A stretch of DNA of 64,000 nucleotides from Aquimarina sp. AU58 (GCF_900312745.1 NZ_OMPD01000008.1:310001-374000), one strand, 5' to 3'; counted from the stretch's first letter, positions 24,990 through 34,754 are shown. Notes: a model not told the origin generated them from the sequence alone. Translations and numbers: made by a program.

Positions 24990-25874
24990 TTATTTATTAT
25001 TTTGATGTCTTTCTCTTGCTAATAATGTGTTTTTAAGCAACATCGCTATTGTCATTGGCCCTACTCCTCCTGGCACCGGAGTAATAAAAGATGCTTTTTT
25101 ACTTACATTTTCAAAATCTACATCCCCAACAATCCTATATCCTTTTGGGCTGGATTCATCAGAAACTCTTGTAATTCCAACATCAATAACAACCGCATTT
25201 TCTTTCACCATCTCAGCTTTTAAAAAATTAGGAACTCCCAAGGCAGAAATAACAATATCTGCCTGAGCAATAATTTGCTCAATATTTTTAGTATGACTAT
25301 GGGTTAATGTTACTGTAGAATTACCAGGAGAACCTTTTCTTCCCATTAAGATACTAATAGGCCTACCCACAATATGACTTCTACCAATTACTACAGTATG
25401 TTTTCCTTTGGTCTCTACATTGTAGCGTTCTAATAATTCTAAAATACCAAACGGTGTAGCAGAAATAAAGGCTGGCATCTCTAGCGCCATTCTTCCAAAA
25501 TTCATGGGATGAAAACCATCTACATCCTTATCAGGGTGTACCGCTAAAAGTATCTTTTGTTCATCAATCTGAGGAGGTAATGGCAATTGCACTATAAAAC
25601 CATCGATATTATCATCTTCATTAAGTTCTTTAATCTTAGCTAACAGTTCTATTTCACTGGTAGTATCTGGCATTTTTACTAAAGTAGATTCAAAACCTAT
25701 TCGTTCACAAGCCCTAACTTTACTACCCACATAGGTTAAACTAGCACCGTCATTACCCACTAAAACCGCTGCAAGATGTGGCACTTTTTCACCACGTTCT
25801 TTCATTTTCTGAACTTCAACAGCTATTTCATCTTTAATATCGTTGCTTACTTTTTTTCCATCTAATATTTCCAT
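24990..25874 (-). CDS. folD: Methylenetetrahydrofolate dehydrogenase/cyclohydrolase
   Basis: A 294-residue bifunctional enzyme oxidising 5,10-methylene-THF to 10-formyl-THF with NADP. Conserved features are TYVGSKVRACERIG with the catalytic lysine, GFIVQLPLPPQ, KDVDGFHPMNFG, the nucleotide loop VIGRSHIVGRP and the C-terminal TPVPGGVGPMTIAMLL. Length and motifs are normal. It lies 37 bases after ffh on the same strand, so co-transcription with ffh is likely. It supplies one-carbon units for purines and formyl-Met-tRNA. Confidence 0.97.
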   Translation of the reverse strand: MEILDGKKVSNDIKDEIAVEVQKMKERGEKVPHLAAVLVGNDGASLTYVGSKVRACERIGFESTLVKMPDTTSEIELLAKIKELNEDDNIDGFIVQLPLPPQIDEQKILLAVHPDKDVDGFHPMNFGRMALEMPAFISATPFGILELLERYNVETKGKHTVVIGRSHIVGRPISILMGRKGSPGNSTVTLTHSHTKNIEQIIAQADIVISALGVPNFLKAEMVKENAVVIDVGITRVSDESSPKGYRIVGDVDFENVSKKASFITPVPGGVGPMTIAMLLKNTLLARERHQNNK

Positions 25875-25911
25875 GTGCCTAAATTACCTGTTATTTCCCA
25901 AAAAATTATAA

Positions 25912-27240
25912 TTATTTCATTTTACCCATCATCTGCATCATTCGTTTTCCACCGCCACCTTGCATCATTTTCATCATCTTACTCATCTGATCAAATTGCT
26001 TTAACAATTGATTTACTTGTTGTATCGATGTCCCCGAACCTTTACCAATTCGTTTCTTTCTGCTAGAATTTATAATTTGTGGCTTTGATCGTTCTTCTGG
26101 TGTCATAGAATGTATAATCGCCTCAATATGCCTAAACGCATCATCATCGATATCCATATTTTTCATCATTTTCCCTGCTCCTGGGATCATTCCGATCAAA
26201 TCCTTCATATTACCCATTTTCTTAATCTGCTGAATTTGCTTTAAGAAATCATCAAATCCGAACTGATTTTTGGCAATTTTCTTTTGTAGTTTTCTAGCTT
26301 CTTCTTCATCAAACTGTTCTTGAGCACGCTCTACCAGAGACACCACATCTCCCATCCCCAAAATACGATCTGCCATACGAGAAGGATAGAATACATCGAT
26401 AGCTTCCATTTTCTCCCCGGTACCAATAAATTTAATAGGTTTATCAACAACCGATTTTATTGATATTGCTGCTCCACCTCGAGTATCACCATCAAGCTTA
26501 GTTAGAATTACTCCATCAAAGTTAAGTACATCATTAAAAGCTTTTGCAGTATTAACAGCATCCTGCCCTGTCATAGAATCAACAACAAATAAGGTTTCAT
26601 TAGGAGTAACTGCTTTATGGATATTTGCTATCTCTGTCATCATCACCTCGTCTACAGCCAAACGCCCTGCGGTATCAATAATAACCACATTAAACCCATT
26701 TGCTTCTGCATGTGCTACACCAGCTTTGGCAATAGCAACCGGGTCATTATTGCCTCTATCACTAAAAACCTCTACGTTAATCTGCTCTCCAACTACGTGC
26801 AATTGATCTATCGCCGCAGGTCTATATACATCACAAGCAACAAGAAGCGGTTTTTTAGTTTTTTTAGTAGCAAGAAAGTTAGCAAGTTTTCCCGAAAAAG
26901 TAGTTTTACCAGAACCTTGTAATCCCGACATCAAAATAACAGATGGTTTACCTGATAAATCAACCTCTACAACATCACCTCCCATCAATTCTGTTAATTC
27001 ATCCTTGACAAGTTTTACCATCAACTGCCCTGGTTTAAGGCTTTTTAAAACATTTTGACCTAATGCTTTTTCTTTTACTGTTGAAGTAAATTCTTTAGCA
27101 ATTTTATAATTTACATCGGCATCAACTAATGCTCTTCGCACCTCCTTAAGTGTCTCTGCAACATTTACTTCTGTTATCTGCCCATGACCTTTTAGAATAT
27201 GTAAAGCTTTATCTAGCTTATCACTTAAATTATCAAACAT
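25912..27240 (-). CDS. ffh: Signal recognition particle protein Ffh
   Basis: A 442-residue SRP54 GTPase. The N domain (1-~85) precedes the G domain with G1 GLQGSGKTTFSGKLA, DTAGRLAVDE and TKLDGDTRGGA. The linker GMGDVVSLVERAQ leads to the methionine-rich M domain, which ends in a run of Met/Gly/Lys (MSKMMKMMQGGGG). It binds signal sequences and 4.5S RNA and targets ribosomes to SecYEG through FtsY. A minus-strand -7-like TAAATTTG lies at 27295-27288, with TTA instead of TTG at the matching distance. Confidence 0.97.
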   Translation of the reverse strand: MFDNLSDKLDKALHILKGHGQITEVNVAETLKEVRRALVDADVNYKIAKEFTSTVKEKALGQNVLKSLKPGQLMVKLVKDELTELMGGDVVEVDLSGKPSVILMSGLQGSGKTTFSGKLANFLATKKTKKPLLVACDVYRPAAIDQLHVVGEQINVEVFSDRGNNDPVAIAKAGVAHAEANGFNVVIIDTAGRLAVDEVMMTEIANIHKAVTPNETLFVVDSMTGQDAVNTAKAFNDVLNFDGVILTKLDGDTRGGAAISIKSVVDKPIKFIGTGEKMEAIDVFYPSRMADRILGMGDVVSLVERAQEQFDEEEARKLQKKIAKNQFGFDDFLKQIQQIKKMGNMKDLIGMIPGAGKMMKNMDIDDDAFRHIEAIIHSMTPEERSKPQIINSSRKKRIGKGSGTSIQQVNQLLKQFDQMSKMMKMMQGGGGKRMMQMMGKMK

Positions 27241-27428
27241 ATATTTTCTCGTATTTTGAAAACACTATCTTCATCGATAGATCGGTGCAAATTTAAGGAT
27301 TTGAAGTGTATAAATAAAGGATGGAATTATAGAATTACAGAATCACAATCAAACAATACAGTATCACATGTAGTTTTGCATCACCAAAGACAAGATCAGT
27401 ATACGATTTCACACATTGTTTTACCTTA

Positions 27429-27479
27429 AAAACTAAAAATCATTTACATACTATGATTCGGTTTTAGATATTAGTTTTT
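27429..27479 (-). terminator. Nested hairpin terminator after the GNAT gene
   Basis: An outer AAAAACTAA/TTAGTTTTT pair encloses an inner AATCAT/ATGATT stem. On the minus strand the inner stem is followed by TTTAGTTTTT. It overlaps the stop codon region of the acetyltransferase gene. Confidence 0.5.
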
Positions 27480-27945
27480 AGAGATGTTTTACGCCGCTAT
27501 AACTTATTACTTCCTCTCCTCCAACTACTTTTGAAGCATTTTTAATAATTTCGAAGCCATTTTTCTGGAAAAACGAACGGGTTAACATATTAACCTGCGT
27601 AGTTAATGTTTTGATATTCGTTTCTTTTGCTATTTCTTCGATAGTACGATACAATTCACTGGCAATACCTCGCCCATGATAATTCATATGAACAAATATA
27701 TACTCAATATTTCCTTTTGGGTCCATAGAAAAAGAACCTACAATTTCACCATTTAGCTTAGCATTATAAATAAAGTCTTTACTAAATTTATTTTGCCAAT
27801 ATGCTTTGTTTATGGCCAATCGAGAGTAAATTTTAATTTCTGATTTTGTAAATACCATAGAGCCATACGTAATAACCGTTTGATAAAACAAATGTTGCAT
27901 CAACGGTAAATCCTGGTCGGTTGCTCTTGATATTTGGCACTTCAT
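27478..27945 (-). CDS. GNAT-family N-acetyltransferase
   Basis: A 155-residue single-domain GNAT enzyme. The acetyl-CoA pyrophosphate loop is seen as YHGRGIASELYRTIEE (Q/RxxGxG/A pattern, about 92-107), with preceding strand IEYIFVHMNY and the later helix MLTRSFFQKNGFEIIK. It transfers an acetyl group from acetyl-CoA to an amine; the substrate is unknown. The layout resembles YafP-like proteins. Stand-alone between argS and ffh, with its own terminator. Confidence 0.85.
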   Translation of the reverse strand: MKCQISRATDQDLPLMQHLFYQTVITYGSMVFTKSEIKIYSRLAINKAYWQNKFSKDFIYNAKLNGEIVGSFSMDPKGNIEYIFVHMNYHGRGIASELYRTIEEIAKETNIKTLTTQVNMLTRSFFQKNGFEIIKNASKVVGGEEVISYSGVKHL

Positions 27946-28029
27946 CTTACTAAAATAAAAAAACAGATGATTTAATATAGTATTTACTATTGATTTTTAT
28001 CTTATACTTTGGACAAAAGGAATAAAAAA

Positions 28030-28066
28030 TCGATATTCTTCTCTTTTTAAAGCAAAAAATATCGAC
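28030..28066 (-). terminator. Terminator of argS
   Basis: TCGATATT/AATATCGA encloses a smaller CTTT/AAAG stem. On the minus strand the structure is followed by six T. It lies about 30 bases past the argS stop. Confidence 0.5.
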
Positions 28067-28094
28067 TCTAAAGGTTTTATGCCTATATCTAAAA

Positions 28095-29873
28095 CTACAT
28101 CCTTTCGGGAACGTTAATCCCTAAAAGTTTAAATCCAGATTTAATAGTTTTCCCCACCAGGCTAGAAATTTGAACTCTAAATATTTTTTCCTTATCTGTA
28201 TCTGCTCCGAATATAGATACATTTTGAAAAAACGAATTATAAGTCTTTACCAAGTCATAAGTATAATTACTAATTATGGCTGGACTAAGTTCATTCGCGG
28301 CATTCTGAATAATTTCTGGATAAAGCTCTAATTGTTTAATAAGTTCTTTCTCCTTTTCATGTAACGCTATATCAACTATCGGGGTGTCATGATTAAAATC
28401 TGCTTTTCGCAGAATTGCTTGAATACGTGCGTAGGTATATTGTATAAATGGCCCAGTATTTCCTTGAAAATCTACCGATTCTTCGGGATTAAAAAGAATA
28501 CGTTTTTTGGGATCTACTTTCAAAATAAAATATTTTAATGCCCCAAGACCTATAATACTGTAAATTTCTGCTTTTTCATCTTCTGTATAGCCATCTAATT
28601 TACCCAGGTCTTTAGAAATTTCACCAGCAGTCGCTGCCATTTGAGTAATTAAATCATCAGCATCTACTACCGTTCCTTCTCTACTTTTCATTTTACCACT
28701 AGGCAAATCAACCATACCATAACTTAGATGATGTAAATATTGTGCCCAGTCATACCCTAATTTTTTCAAAATTAAAAACAACACCTTAAAATGATAATCT
28801 TGCTCATTCCCTACAGTATATATCATCCCTCCTATGTCAGGGTTATCCTTAACACGCTGTATTGCTGTTCCTATATCCTGAGTCATATATACTGCAGTAC
28901 CATCGCTACGCAATACTATTTTTTCGTCAAGACCTTCATCGGTTAGATCACACCATACCGACCCATCTTCTTTTTTGAAAAACACACCTGTAGCCAATCC
29001 ATCTTCGATATTATCCTTACCAAGAAGATATGTATTACTTTCATAGTAGTAGCTATCAAAATCTACTCCTAAAGTCTTATAGGTTTGATCAAAACCATCA
29101 TACACCCAACCGTTCATCATTTCCCAAAGCTTCACCACTTCTTCATCTCCTGCTTCCCATTTACGAAGCATTTCCTGGGCTTCTACTATGATCGGAGCTT
29201 CCTTTTTCGCGTCCTCTTCTGTTTTACCCGTAGAAATTAACTCAGCAATTTGATCTTTATAGACTTTATCAAATTTCACATAATAATTCCCGACCAATTT
29301 ATCTCCTTTTAACCCCGTAGATTTTGGTGTTTTTCCATCTCCATATTTCTGCCAGGCTAACATAGATTTACAAATATGTATACCTCTATCATTAATAATT
29401 TGGGTTTTATATACTTTTTTACCGCTAGCTTTGATAATTTCTGCTACGGCATATCCTAAAAGATTATTTCTAATATGTCCTAAATGCAGAGGCTTATTTG
29501 TATTAGGTGAGGAATACTCTACCATAATCGCCTTATCTTTTTCTGAAGGGGTTACAAAACCATAATGCTCGATATTTTTGATTTCTGCAAAAAAATTAAG
29601 GTAATATGAATCTGAAATCACTAGATTTAGAAACCCTTTAACTACATTATAGGCATCAATTTCTTTTATATGCTCTACCAAATACTTCCCTATGGATTCT
29701 CCTATCTGAACAGGGTTTCCTTTAACCACACGAAGCATCGGAAACACTACTACAGTAACATCTCCCTCAAATTCTTTTCGGGTAGCTTGTAATTCTACAG
29801 ATTCCAGATCAGCACTATACAATTGTTGTATTGCTTCTTTTACTTTTTCTGAAATGGTTTGTTGTAAACTCAT
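28095..29873 (-). CDS. argS: Arginyl-tRNA synthetase
   Basis: A 592-residue class I aminoacyl-tRNA synthetase. It has an N-terminal tRNA D-loop-binding domain (~1-110), the HIGH motif as HLGHIRNN near residue 130, the Rossmann core with MVEYSSPNTNKPLHLGH, the KMSK-equivalent GKMKSREGTVV, and a C-terminal DALR anticodon domain with FIQYTYARIQAILRKA and YDLVKTYNSFFQN. Length and motifs are normal. A -7-like TATCTTTG lies at 29901-29894 on the minus strand just before the gene; no TTG fits. Confidence 0.97.
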   Translation of the reverse strand: MSLQQTISEKVKEAIQQLYSADLESVELQATRKEFEGDVTVVVFPMLRVVKGNPVQIGESIGKYLVEHIKEIDAYNVVKGFLNLVISDSYYLNFFAEIKNIEHYGFVTPSEKDKAIMVEYSSPNTNKPLHLGHIRNNLLGYAVAEIIKASGKKVYKTQIINDRGIHICKSMLAWQKYGDGKTPKSTGLKGDKLVGNYYVKFDKVYKDQIAELISTGKTEEDAKKEAPIIVEAQEMLRKWEAGDEEVVKLWEMMNGWVYDGFDQTYKTLGVDFDSYYYESNTYLLGKDNIEDGLATGVFFKKEDGSVWCDLTDEGLDEKIVLRSDGTAVYMTQDIGTAIQRVKDNPDIGGMIYTVGNEQDYHFKVLFLILKKLGYDWAQYLHHLSYGMVDLPSGKMKSREGTVVDADDLITQMAATAGEISKDLGKLDGYTEDEKAEIYSIIGLGALKYFILKVDPKKRILFNPEESVDFQGNTGPFIQYTYARIQAILRKADFNHDTPIVDIALHEKEKELIKQLELYPEIIQNAANELSPAIISNYTYDLVKTYNSFFQNVSIFGADTDKEKIFRVQISSLVGKTIKSGFKLLGINVPERM

Positions 29874-29901
29874 CTTCTTAAAAAATTAAGCTGCAAAGAT
29901 A

Positions 29902-30219
29902 ATAGAAATTACACAGCGACACTACGTGTTTTCACATCATTTCATTATATTGTACATAAAAAAACACTAGTCAATAACTCGTACAAAAAATCCCCTGAGT
30001 TAAATTTAGAAAACAAATTGCAAAATCGTTTTTCCTTTTGCACCAACACAAGTAGATTGATTATTTATGACGTCAATACTATCTATTTATTATTTTGTAT
30101 TTGGGGTTTCGTTCTGCAAAATTATATAGCTAAATCAATTTTACTAGGATAAAACGCTAAGTTTTATCGATAAATTGCGTTTTTTTTCGTATTTTTTTTA
30201 TATTTATTAAAACAACTAT
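29902..30219. other. Divergent intergenic region argS / CpcT-like gene
   Basis: No coding frame. For the plus-strand gene a weak promoter TTG (30175-30177)-N21-TATATTTA (30199-30206) is possible, one base long in spacing and one mismatch in the -7 box. Confidence 0.3.
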
Positions 30220-30864
30220 ATGAGGCAATTTTTACTAATTATTTTTCTATCAACATTATTTTTATCCTGCAATTCTAATCCTGTAAAAGATATTGAATTA
30301 CACAATTTGGTAGCATTATTAATTGGTGAATTTTCTAATGAAGAACAAGCTGAAAATGATTCTAGTTTTGCTCATCTTAATTTAATTAATATTAGAATCT
30401 GGAAAGATAAGCCTGGATATTGGGTATATTCTGAAGTATCAGATGCTAAAGGAGATCATCATGTATACAATCAGATGATATTAAACTATGAACGATTAGA
30501 CTCTTCGACTATCAAAAGCACAAGTTATAAAATCATTAGTGTAAAGGACCATAGTGCTGATCTAAATAATCCTGAATTCTCTGGCAGACCTTCAACCAAA
30601 CTCTTTGATAGGTTAACTTTGGATAGTCTGGAAATAAAAACCGGATGTCAAGTATATTTTAAGAAAAAAACTTCGACAATATATTCTGGTAAAACGGGTA
30701 AGGGTTCTTGCAACAATAACATTGATTATATCGATTATATTATGAGTACTTATGTGGTTAGTAAAGATAAGATATCGATATGGACCAAAGGATATAACAA
30801 CAACGGAAAACAAGTATGGGGCAAAATCAAAGGACCTTATAAATACAAAAGAACCGGTAAGTAA
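30220..30864 (+). CDS. CpcT/CpeT-family lipoprotein
   Basis: A 214-residue lipoprotein (lipobox LSC, cysteine near residue 17). The mature part resembles the CpcT/CpeT family (PF06206): LVALLIGEFSNEEQA at the start, IRIWKDKPGYWVYSEVSDA, YNQMILNYE, a middle GCQVYFKKK and the ending GKIKGPYKYKR. In cyanobacteria these are bilin lyases for phycobiliproteins; this organism shows no phycobiliproteins, and the lipid anchor puts it in the envelope. The function is therefore open; a beta-barrel pocket for a tetrapyrrole or lipid is an inference. It converges on the Rrf2 gene with 14 bases between. Confidence 0.75.
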   Translation: MRQFLLIIFLSTLFLSCNSNPVKDIELHNLVALLIGEFSNEEQAENDSSFAHLNLINIRIWKDKPGYWVYSEVSDAKGDHHVYNQMILNYERLDSSTIKSTSYKIISVKDHSADLNNPEFSGRPSTKLFDRLTLDSLEIKTGCQVYFKKKTSTIYSGKTGKGSCNNNIDYIDYIMSTYVVSKDKISIWTKGYNNNGKQVWGKIKGPYKYKRTGK

Positions 30865-30878
30865 AGATCACTTTGTAA

Positions 30879-31289
30879 TTACTTAACAAAATCTGCTAAT
30901 GTTTTATTTTCTAAAACTTTTAACGTACTATCTCTCACTTCAATCATAACACTATGTACCGCACATTTATCTTCGTCGGGGCAATCGTCGCATTTTTCAT
31001 AAAAATTAAGACTCACACAAGGCACCATAGCAATAGGTCCTTCTAAAACTCTAATTACAGACGCCATTGTGATATTTTTTGGCTCTTTAATTAAATAATA
31101 CCCTCCTCCTTTTCCTTTTTTAGATCCTAAAAAACCTGTTTTTCTTAGTGTTAACAGAATGCTCTCTAAAAACTTTTGAGAAATATTCTCATTAGATGCA
31201 ATCTCTGAGATTAACACGGGATCATCACATCTCTTTTTTGCAATATAAGTAAGTGCCTTTAAGCCATATTTAGTTTTTTTCGAAAGCAT
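30879..31289 (-). CDS. Rrf2-family Fe-S transcriptional regulator
   Basis: A 136-residue winged-helix regulator with the Rrf2 start LSKKTKYGLKALTYIA, recognition helix ISQKFLESILLTLRKTGFL and wing GKGGGYYL. Four cysteines (C91, C100, C103, C109) in the ligand loop are suitable for an iron-sulfur cluster, as in IscR, NsrR or RsrR, so it probably senses iron-sulfur status, nitric oxide or redox state. It lies 68 bases after ctlX on the same strand and may be co-transcribed with the ctlX-arginase genes. Confidence 0.9.
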   Translation of the reverse strand: MLSKKTKYGLKALTYIAKKRCDDPVLISEIASNENISQKFLESILLTLRKTGFLGSKKGKGGGYYLIKEPKNITMASVIRVLEGPIAMVPCVSLNFYEKCDDCPDEDKCAVHSVMIEVRDSTLKVLENKTLADFVK

Positions 31290-31357
31290 ACTTTAATTGA
31301 TTTCTTGTAATTTATAGTTACTGGTTAAGTTTGAAGTTTTAACTACAGCTTATAGAA

Positions 31358-32296
31358 CTACAAACTTTTCGGAAGAAAAACTTCTGCCATCATACAACGT
31401 GCACTCCCTCCGCCTAATGTTTCGATTGTATTGAGATCGCTATGAAGAATTGCACAATGCTTTTCTATCCTGGTAATTTGATCTTTAGTTAGACTCTTAA
31501 ACGCCGCAGATGACATGACAATATAACGCTTATCTCCCAAACCAACAACTTGGAGCATATTACCCGCAAAGTTGTTCACTTGATTTTCAGTAATTGTAAT
31601 AATCTCTTTACCATCATTTTTTAGATGATTAACAAGGTTTTTGCGTTCTTTTTTATCATCTATAGATTCCAGACATACAACTGTAAATGTTTCTCCTACT
31701 CCCATCATTACATTGGTATGATATATTGGCAATCGTTTTTTATTAACCGTTTGATACGCTGTAAAGATAACGGGTGTATATTCAAAATCTTCGCAAAACT
31801 CTATAAACAAATCCTCATCTGCTCGAGGAGATAATGCACAATATGCCTTTCTATTTATCCTATCTAAAACCAGACTACCTGTACCTTCAAGAAACAACCC
31901 TTCATCTTCAGCGTCGGTATAATCTATAATATTACTTATCTCAAACCCAGATGCTTCTAATTGGTCCAAAACTTCGGGCCTGCGTTCTTTTCTTCTATTT
32001 ACAGCAAACATCGGATATAACCCTACATCTCCATTTTCATGAAAAGACACCCAATTATTAGGAAAAATAGAATCAGGAGTATCATTTTGGGGATCATCAT
32101 CAATTACAATTACATGTACCCCAGCCTCTCTTAATACTTTTACAAATTGATTAAACTCTTGTTGAGCTTTAATATTAGCAGTTTCTGTATCTATACCTGC
32201 AGTTTCCTGATAGTAATTATTTACAGCCGTTTGTTCATTCATTCTAAATTGAACAGGACGAATCATTACTATCGTATTGGTTATTTGTTTTTTCAA
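31358..32296 (-). CDS. ctlX: CtlX-type citrulline/arginine-related hydrolase
   Basis: A 312-residue guanidine-group-modifying enzyme of the pentein fold. Visible marks are the N-terminal MIRPVQFRMNEQTAVNNYYQ pattern of CtlX, IFPNNWVSFHENG, GLYPM, LEGTGSLVLDR, catalytic histidine region IYHTNVMMGVG and nucleophile cysteine C301 in GGGSARCMMAEVF. The family is linked to citrulline or arginine use, acting as an amidohydrolase. It lies 6 bases after the arginase gene, so the two form an operon in arginine/ornithine metabolism. Confidence 0.88.
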   Translation of the reverse strand: MKKQITNTIVMIRPVQFRMNEQTAVNNYYQETAGIDTETANIKAQQEFNQFVKVLREAGVHVIVIDDDPQNDTPDSIFPNNWVSFHENGDVGLYPMFAVNRRKERRPEVLDQLEASGFEISNIIDYTDAEDEGLFLEGTGSLVLDRINRKAYCALSPRADEDLFIEFCEDFEYTPVIFTAYQTVNKKRLPIYHTNVMMGVGETFTVVCLESIDDKKERKNLVNHLKNDGKEIITITENQVNNFAGNMLQVVGLGDKRYIVMSSAAFKSLTKDQITRIEKHCAILHSDLNTIETLGGGSARCMMAEVFLPKSL

Positions 32297-32302
32297 ATAA
32301 AT

Positions 32303-33265
32303 TTAATTTATCATTTTTTCTGTAATAGTTGCTGTTGTTGCTTTTAACACATCAAAAGCAGCTTCTGCCATCTTATTTCCTTTATTATCTAGCGTAGGAT
32401 TCACCTCTACTACCTCAAAACAAACAGTTTTCTTTGTTTTTACGAATGCTTGAATAATACGAATCGCTTCATCAATATCAAATCCTCTAGAAACAGGTGT
32501 TCCTGTTCCTTTAGAAATCAAATCACAATCCATGCTATCAACATCAAAAGAGACATATATCATATCACAGGATTCTAATCTTTGAATTGCTTCTTCTAAA
32601 CATTGTTCAAAACCGCGGTAGCGCATTTCTTCTACCATATAATTTTTAATCCCATTTTCTGCGATTACTCCTTCTTCCGGTTCTTCTGTATCTCTCACTC
32701 CAAAATACACGACATTTTGGTGTTCTATCTTTTGCCCTTCGATACCAATGTTTTTCATCTTGTTCCACAAATCAACTGTCTCTTCTGACACTTCATTGAT
32801 CTTAAAACTCAAATTATCATTAGAAAGTGCTGCTGCCAAAGGCATTCCATGAATATTTCCAGAAGGTGATGTATATGGCGAATGCACATCGGCATGAGCA
32901 TCTATCCATACCACTCCCAATGTTTTGGTTGGAAAAGCTGCCTTTATCCCACTAATTGTACCTAAGGCTGATGAATGATCTCCTGATAATACAATTGGGT
33001 ATATATCTTCTTTTAGGTTTCTTGATACGCTATTACTTAGTCGGGTACATACATTAAGCACACTCCCTATTCGCTTAGCAAATGAATTGTTTACTTTATT
33101 GTATATAGTTTCATTTTCTGTTTCTACATTTTCATAGGGATACAGATTAAAATAATCATCATCTTTATTAATAGCTGCAATTTCTATTGCATCAACTCCC
33201 AGATCAGAACCTCTTGTTCCTGCGCCAATATCCGATCTATTTTTAACTAATTTAATTTCTTTCAT
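32303..33265 (-). CDS. Arginase-family protein
   Basis: A 320-residue ureohydrolase. The manganese-site motifs are complete: SGDHSSALG, WIDAHADVHSP and VSFDVDSMD, with HGMPLAAAL between. It matches arginases that split arginine into ornithine and urea; the closely related agmatinase and formimidoylglutamase families share these motifs, so the substrate is probable rather than certain. Directly upstream of ctlX (6-base gap), it suggests a route from arginine and citrulline to ornithine. No urease genes are in view. Confidence 0.85.
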   Translation of the reverse strand: MKEIKLVKNRSDIGAGTRGSDLGVDAIEIAAINKDDDYFNLYPYENVETENETIYNKVNNSFAKRIGSVLNVCTRLSNSVSRNLKEDIYPIVLSGDHSSALGTISGIKAAFPTKTLGVVWIDAHADVHSPYTSPSGNIHGMPLAAALSNDNLSFKINEVSEETVDLWNKMKNIGIEGQKIEHQNVVYFGVRDTEEPEEGVIAENGIKNYMVEEMRYRGFEQCLEEAIQRLESCDMIYVSFDVDSMDCDLISKGTGTPVSRGFDIDEAIRIIQAFVKTKKTVCFEVVEVNPTLDNKGNKMAEAAFDVLKATTATITEKMIN

Positions 33266-33401
33266 TACTTATGCTACTGTTTTTAATTGCTTTTAGAAAT
33301 ATGCTACAATTAAAACATCTTTATCCAATATATTTATTGAATTCGTCATGAATTCGTAACTAATTTTAATAATCTATCTCTCTTTAGAGGGGTATAAAGA
33401 T

Positions 33402-33443
33402 AAAATAAAAAAGCCTTACTACTATTAATTATAATGTAAGGCC
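33402..33443 (-). terminator. Terminator of gltA
   Basis: GCCTTAC (33413-33419) and GTAAGGC (33436-33442) form the stem. On the minus strand TTTTTTATTTTA follows. It lies 26 bases past the gltA stop. Confidence 0.7.
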
Positions 33444-33467
33444 TTTGTATTTTAAAATATCAAACTT

Positions 33468-34754
33468 TTATCTATTTTCTACTTCCACAAAAGGTCTGGA
33501 GTTTTCACCAACATATATTTGTCTTGGTCTTCCAATCGGTTCTTTACGAAGTCTCATCTCTTTCCATTGAGCTATCCATCCTGGTAACCTCCCTAAAGCA
33601 AACATCACAGTAAACATTTCTGTTGGTATACCTAAAGCTCTATAAATAATACCTGAGTAAAAATCTACATTCGGATATAGTTTTCTTTGTACAAAGTATT
33701 CATCTTCAAGGGCTACTTTAGCTAGTCCTTTAGCAATATCAAGAACTGGATCTTCAATTCCTAAATCACCTAATACTTCTTCTGCTGATTTTTTGATAAT
33801 CTTAGCTCTTGGATCAAAGTTTTTATATACTCTATGACCAAATCCCATTAAACGGAAAGGGTCACTTTTATCTTTGGCTTTAGCAATATACTTAGCGGTA
33901 TCTCCTCCATCTGCTTTAATTGCCTCTAGCATTTCTATAACTGCCTGATTTGCCCCTCCATGAAGTGGGCCCCATAATGCAGATATCCCAGCTGATAATG
34001 ACGCAAACAATCCTGCATGAGAAGATCCAACAATTCTAACAGTAGAAGTAGAACAGTTTTGCTCATGATCTGCATGAAGTATCAATAACTTATCCAATGC
34101 ATCATATACAAGTTTATTAGGTTCATAAGCTTTATTAGGCCTTCCAAACATCATCTTATGTAAATTTTCTACATATCCCAAAGAGTTATCTCCATAATCT
34201 AGCGGAAGACTTTTTCTTTTCCTCATTGTCCAAGCTGCAAGTACTGGGAATTTTGCCAGTATTTTCACAATAGCATTATACATTTCTTCTTCTGAGTCCA
34301 CATCTACCGATCCTGGATTAAAAGCAATTAATGCATTGGTTAAAGAAGACAGTACTCCCATTGGGTGTGCACTTTTAGGAAACCCATCAAGGATCTTCTT
34401 CATATCTTCGTCGACATGAGATTCTTCTTTTATATCTCTATCAAATTTTTCTAGCTCTACTTTTGTTGGTAATTCTCCAAAAATCAATAAATAAGCGACT
34501 TCTAAAAAATCTGCCTTTTCTGCCAATTCTTCTATAGAATATCCTCGGTATCTTAAAATTCCTTTTTCTCCATCAAGAAATGTAATACCACTCTCACAAC
34601 TTCCGGTATTTTTATACCCGGGATCGATGGTTGTAATCCCTCCGGTTACCCCTCTTAGTGTTTTAATATTAATTCCTAATTCTTTCTCTGTTCCTTCTAT
34701 TATCGGAAACTCATATTTATTACCGTCGATTTCTAACGTAGCTATTTTTGACAT
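33468..34754 (-). CDS. gltA: Citrate synthase (type II)
   Basis: A 428-residue enzyme condensing oxaloacetate and acetyl-CoA at the entry to the TCA cycle. The N-terminal beta domain (1-~60, with GNKYEFPIIEGTE-like DGNKYEFPIIEGT) marks the hexameric, NADH-sensitive type II class. Active-site elements are HADHEQNCSTSTVR, LWGPLHGGANQAV, MGFGHRVYKNFDPRA and the aspartate in NVDFYSGI. Single-gene unit with its own terminator; a near -7 element (TAATTTAG, 34799-34792) lies upstream. Confidence 0.97.
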   Translation of the reverse strand: MSKIATLEIDGNKYEFPIIEGTEKELGINIKTLRGVTGGITTIDPGYKNTGSCESGITFLDGEKGILRYRGYSIEELAEKADFLEVAYLLIFGELPTKVELEKFDRDIKEESHVDEDMKKILDGFPKSAHPMGVLSSLTNALIAFNPGSVDVDSEEEMYNAIVKILAKFPVLAAWTMRKRKSLPLDYGDNSLGYVENLHKMMFGRPNKAYEPNKLVYDALDKLLILHADHEQNCSTSTVRIVGSSHAGLFASLSAGISALWGPLHGGANQAVIEMLEAIKADGGDTAKYIAKAKDKSDPFRLMGFGHRVYKNFDPRAKIIKKSAEEVLGDLGIEDPVLDIAKGLAKVALEDEYFVQRKLYPNVDFYSGIIYRALGIPTEMFTVMFALGRLPGWIAQWKEMRLRKEPIGRPRQIYVGENSRPFVEVENR

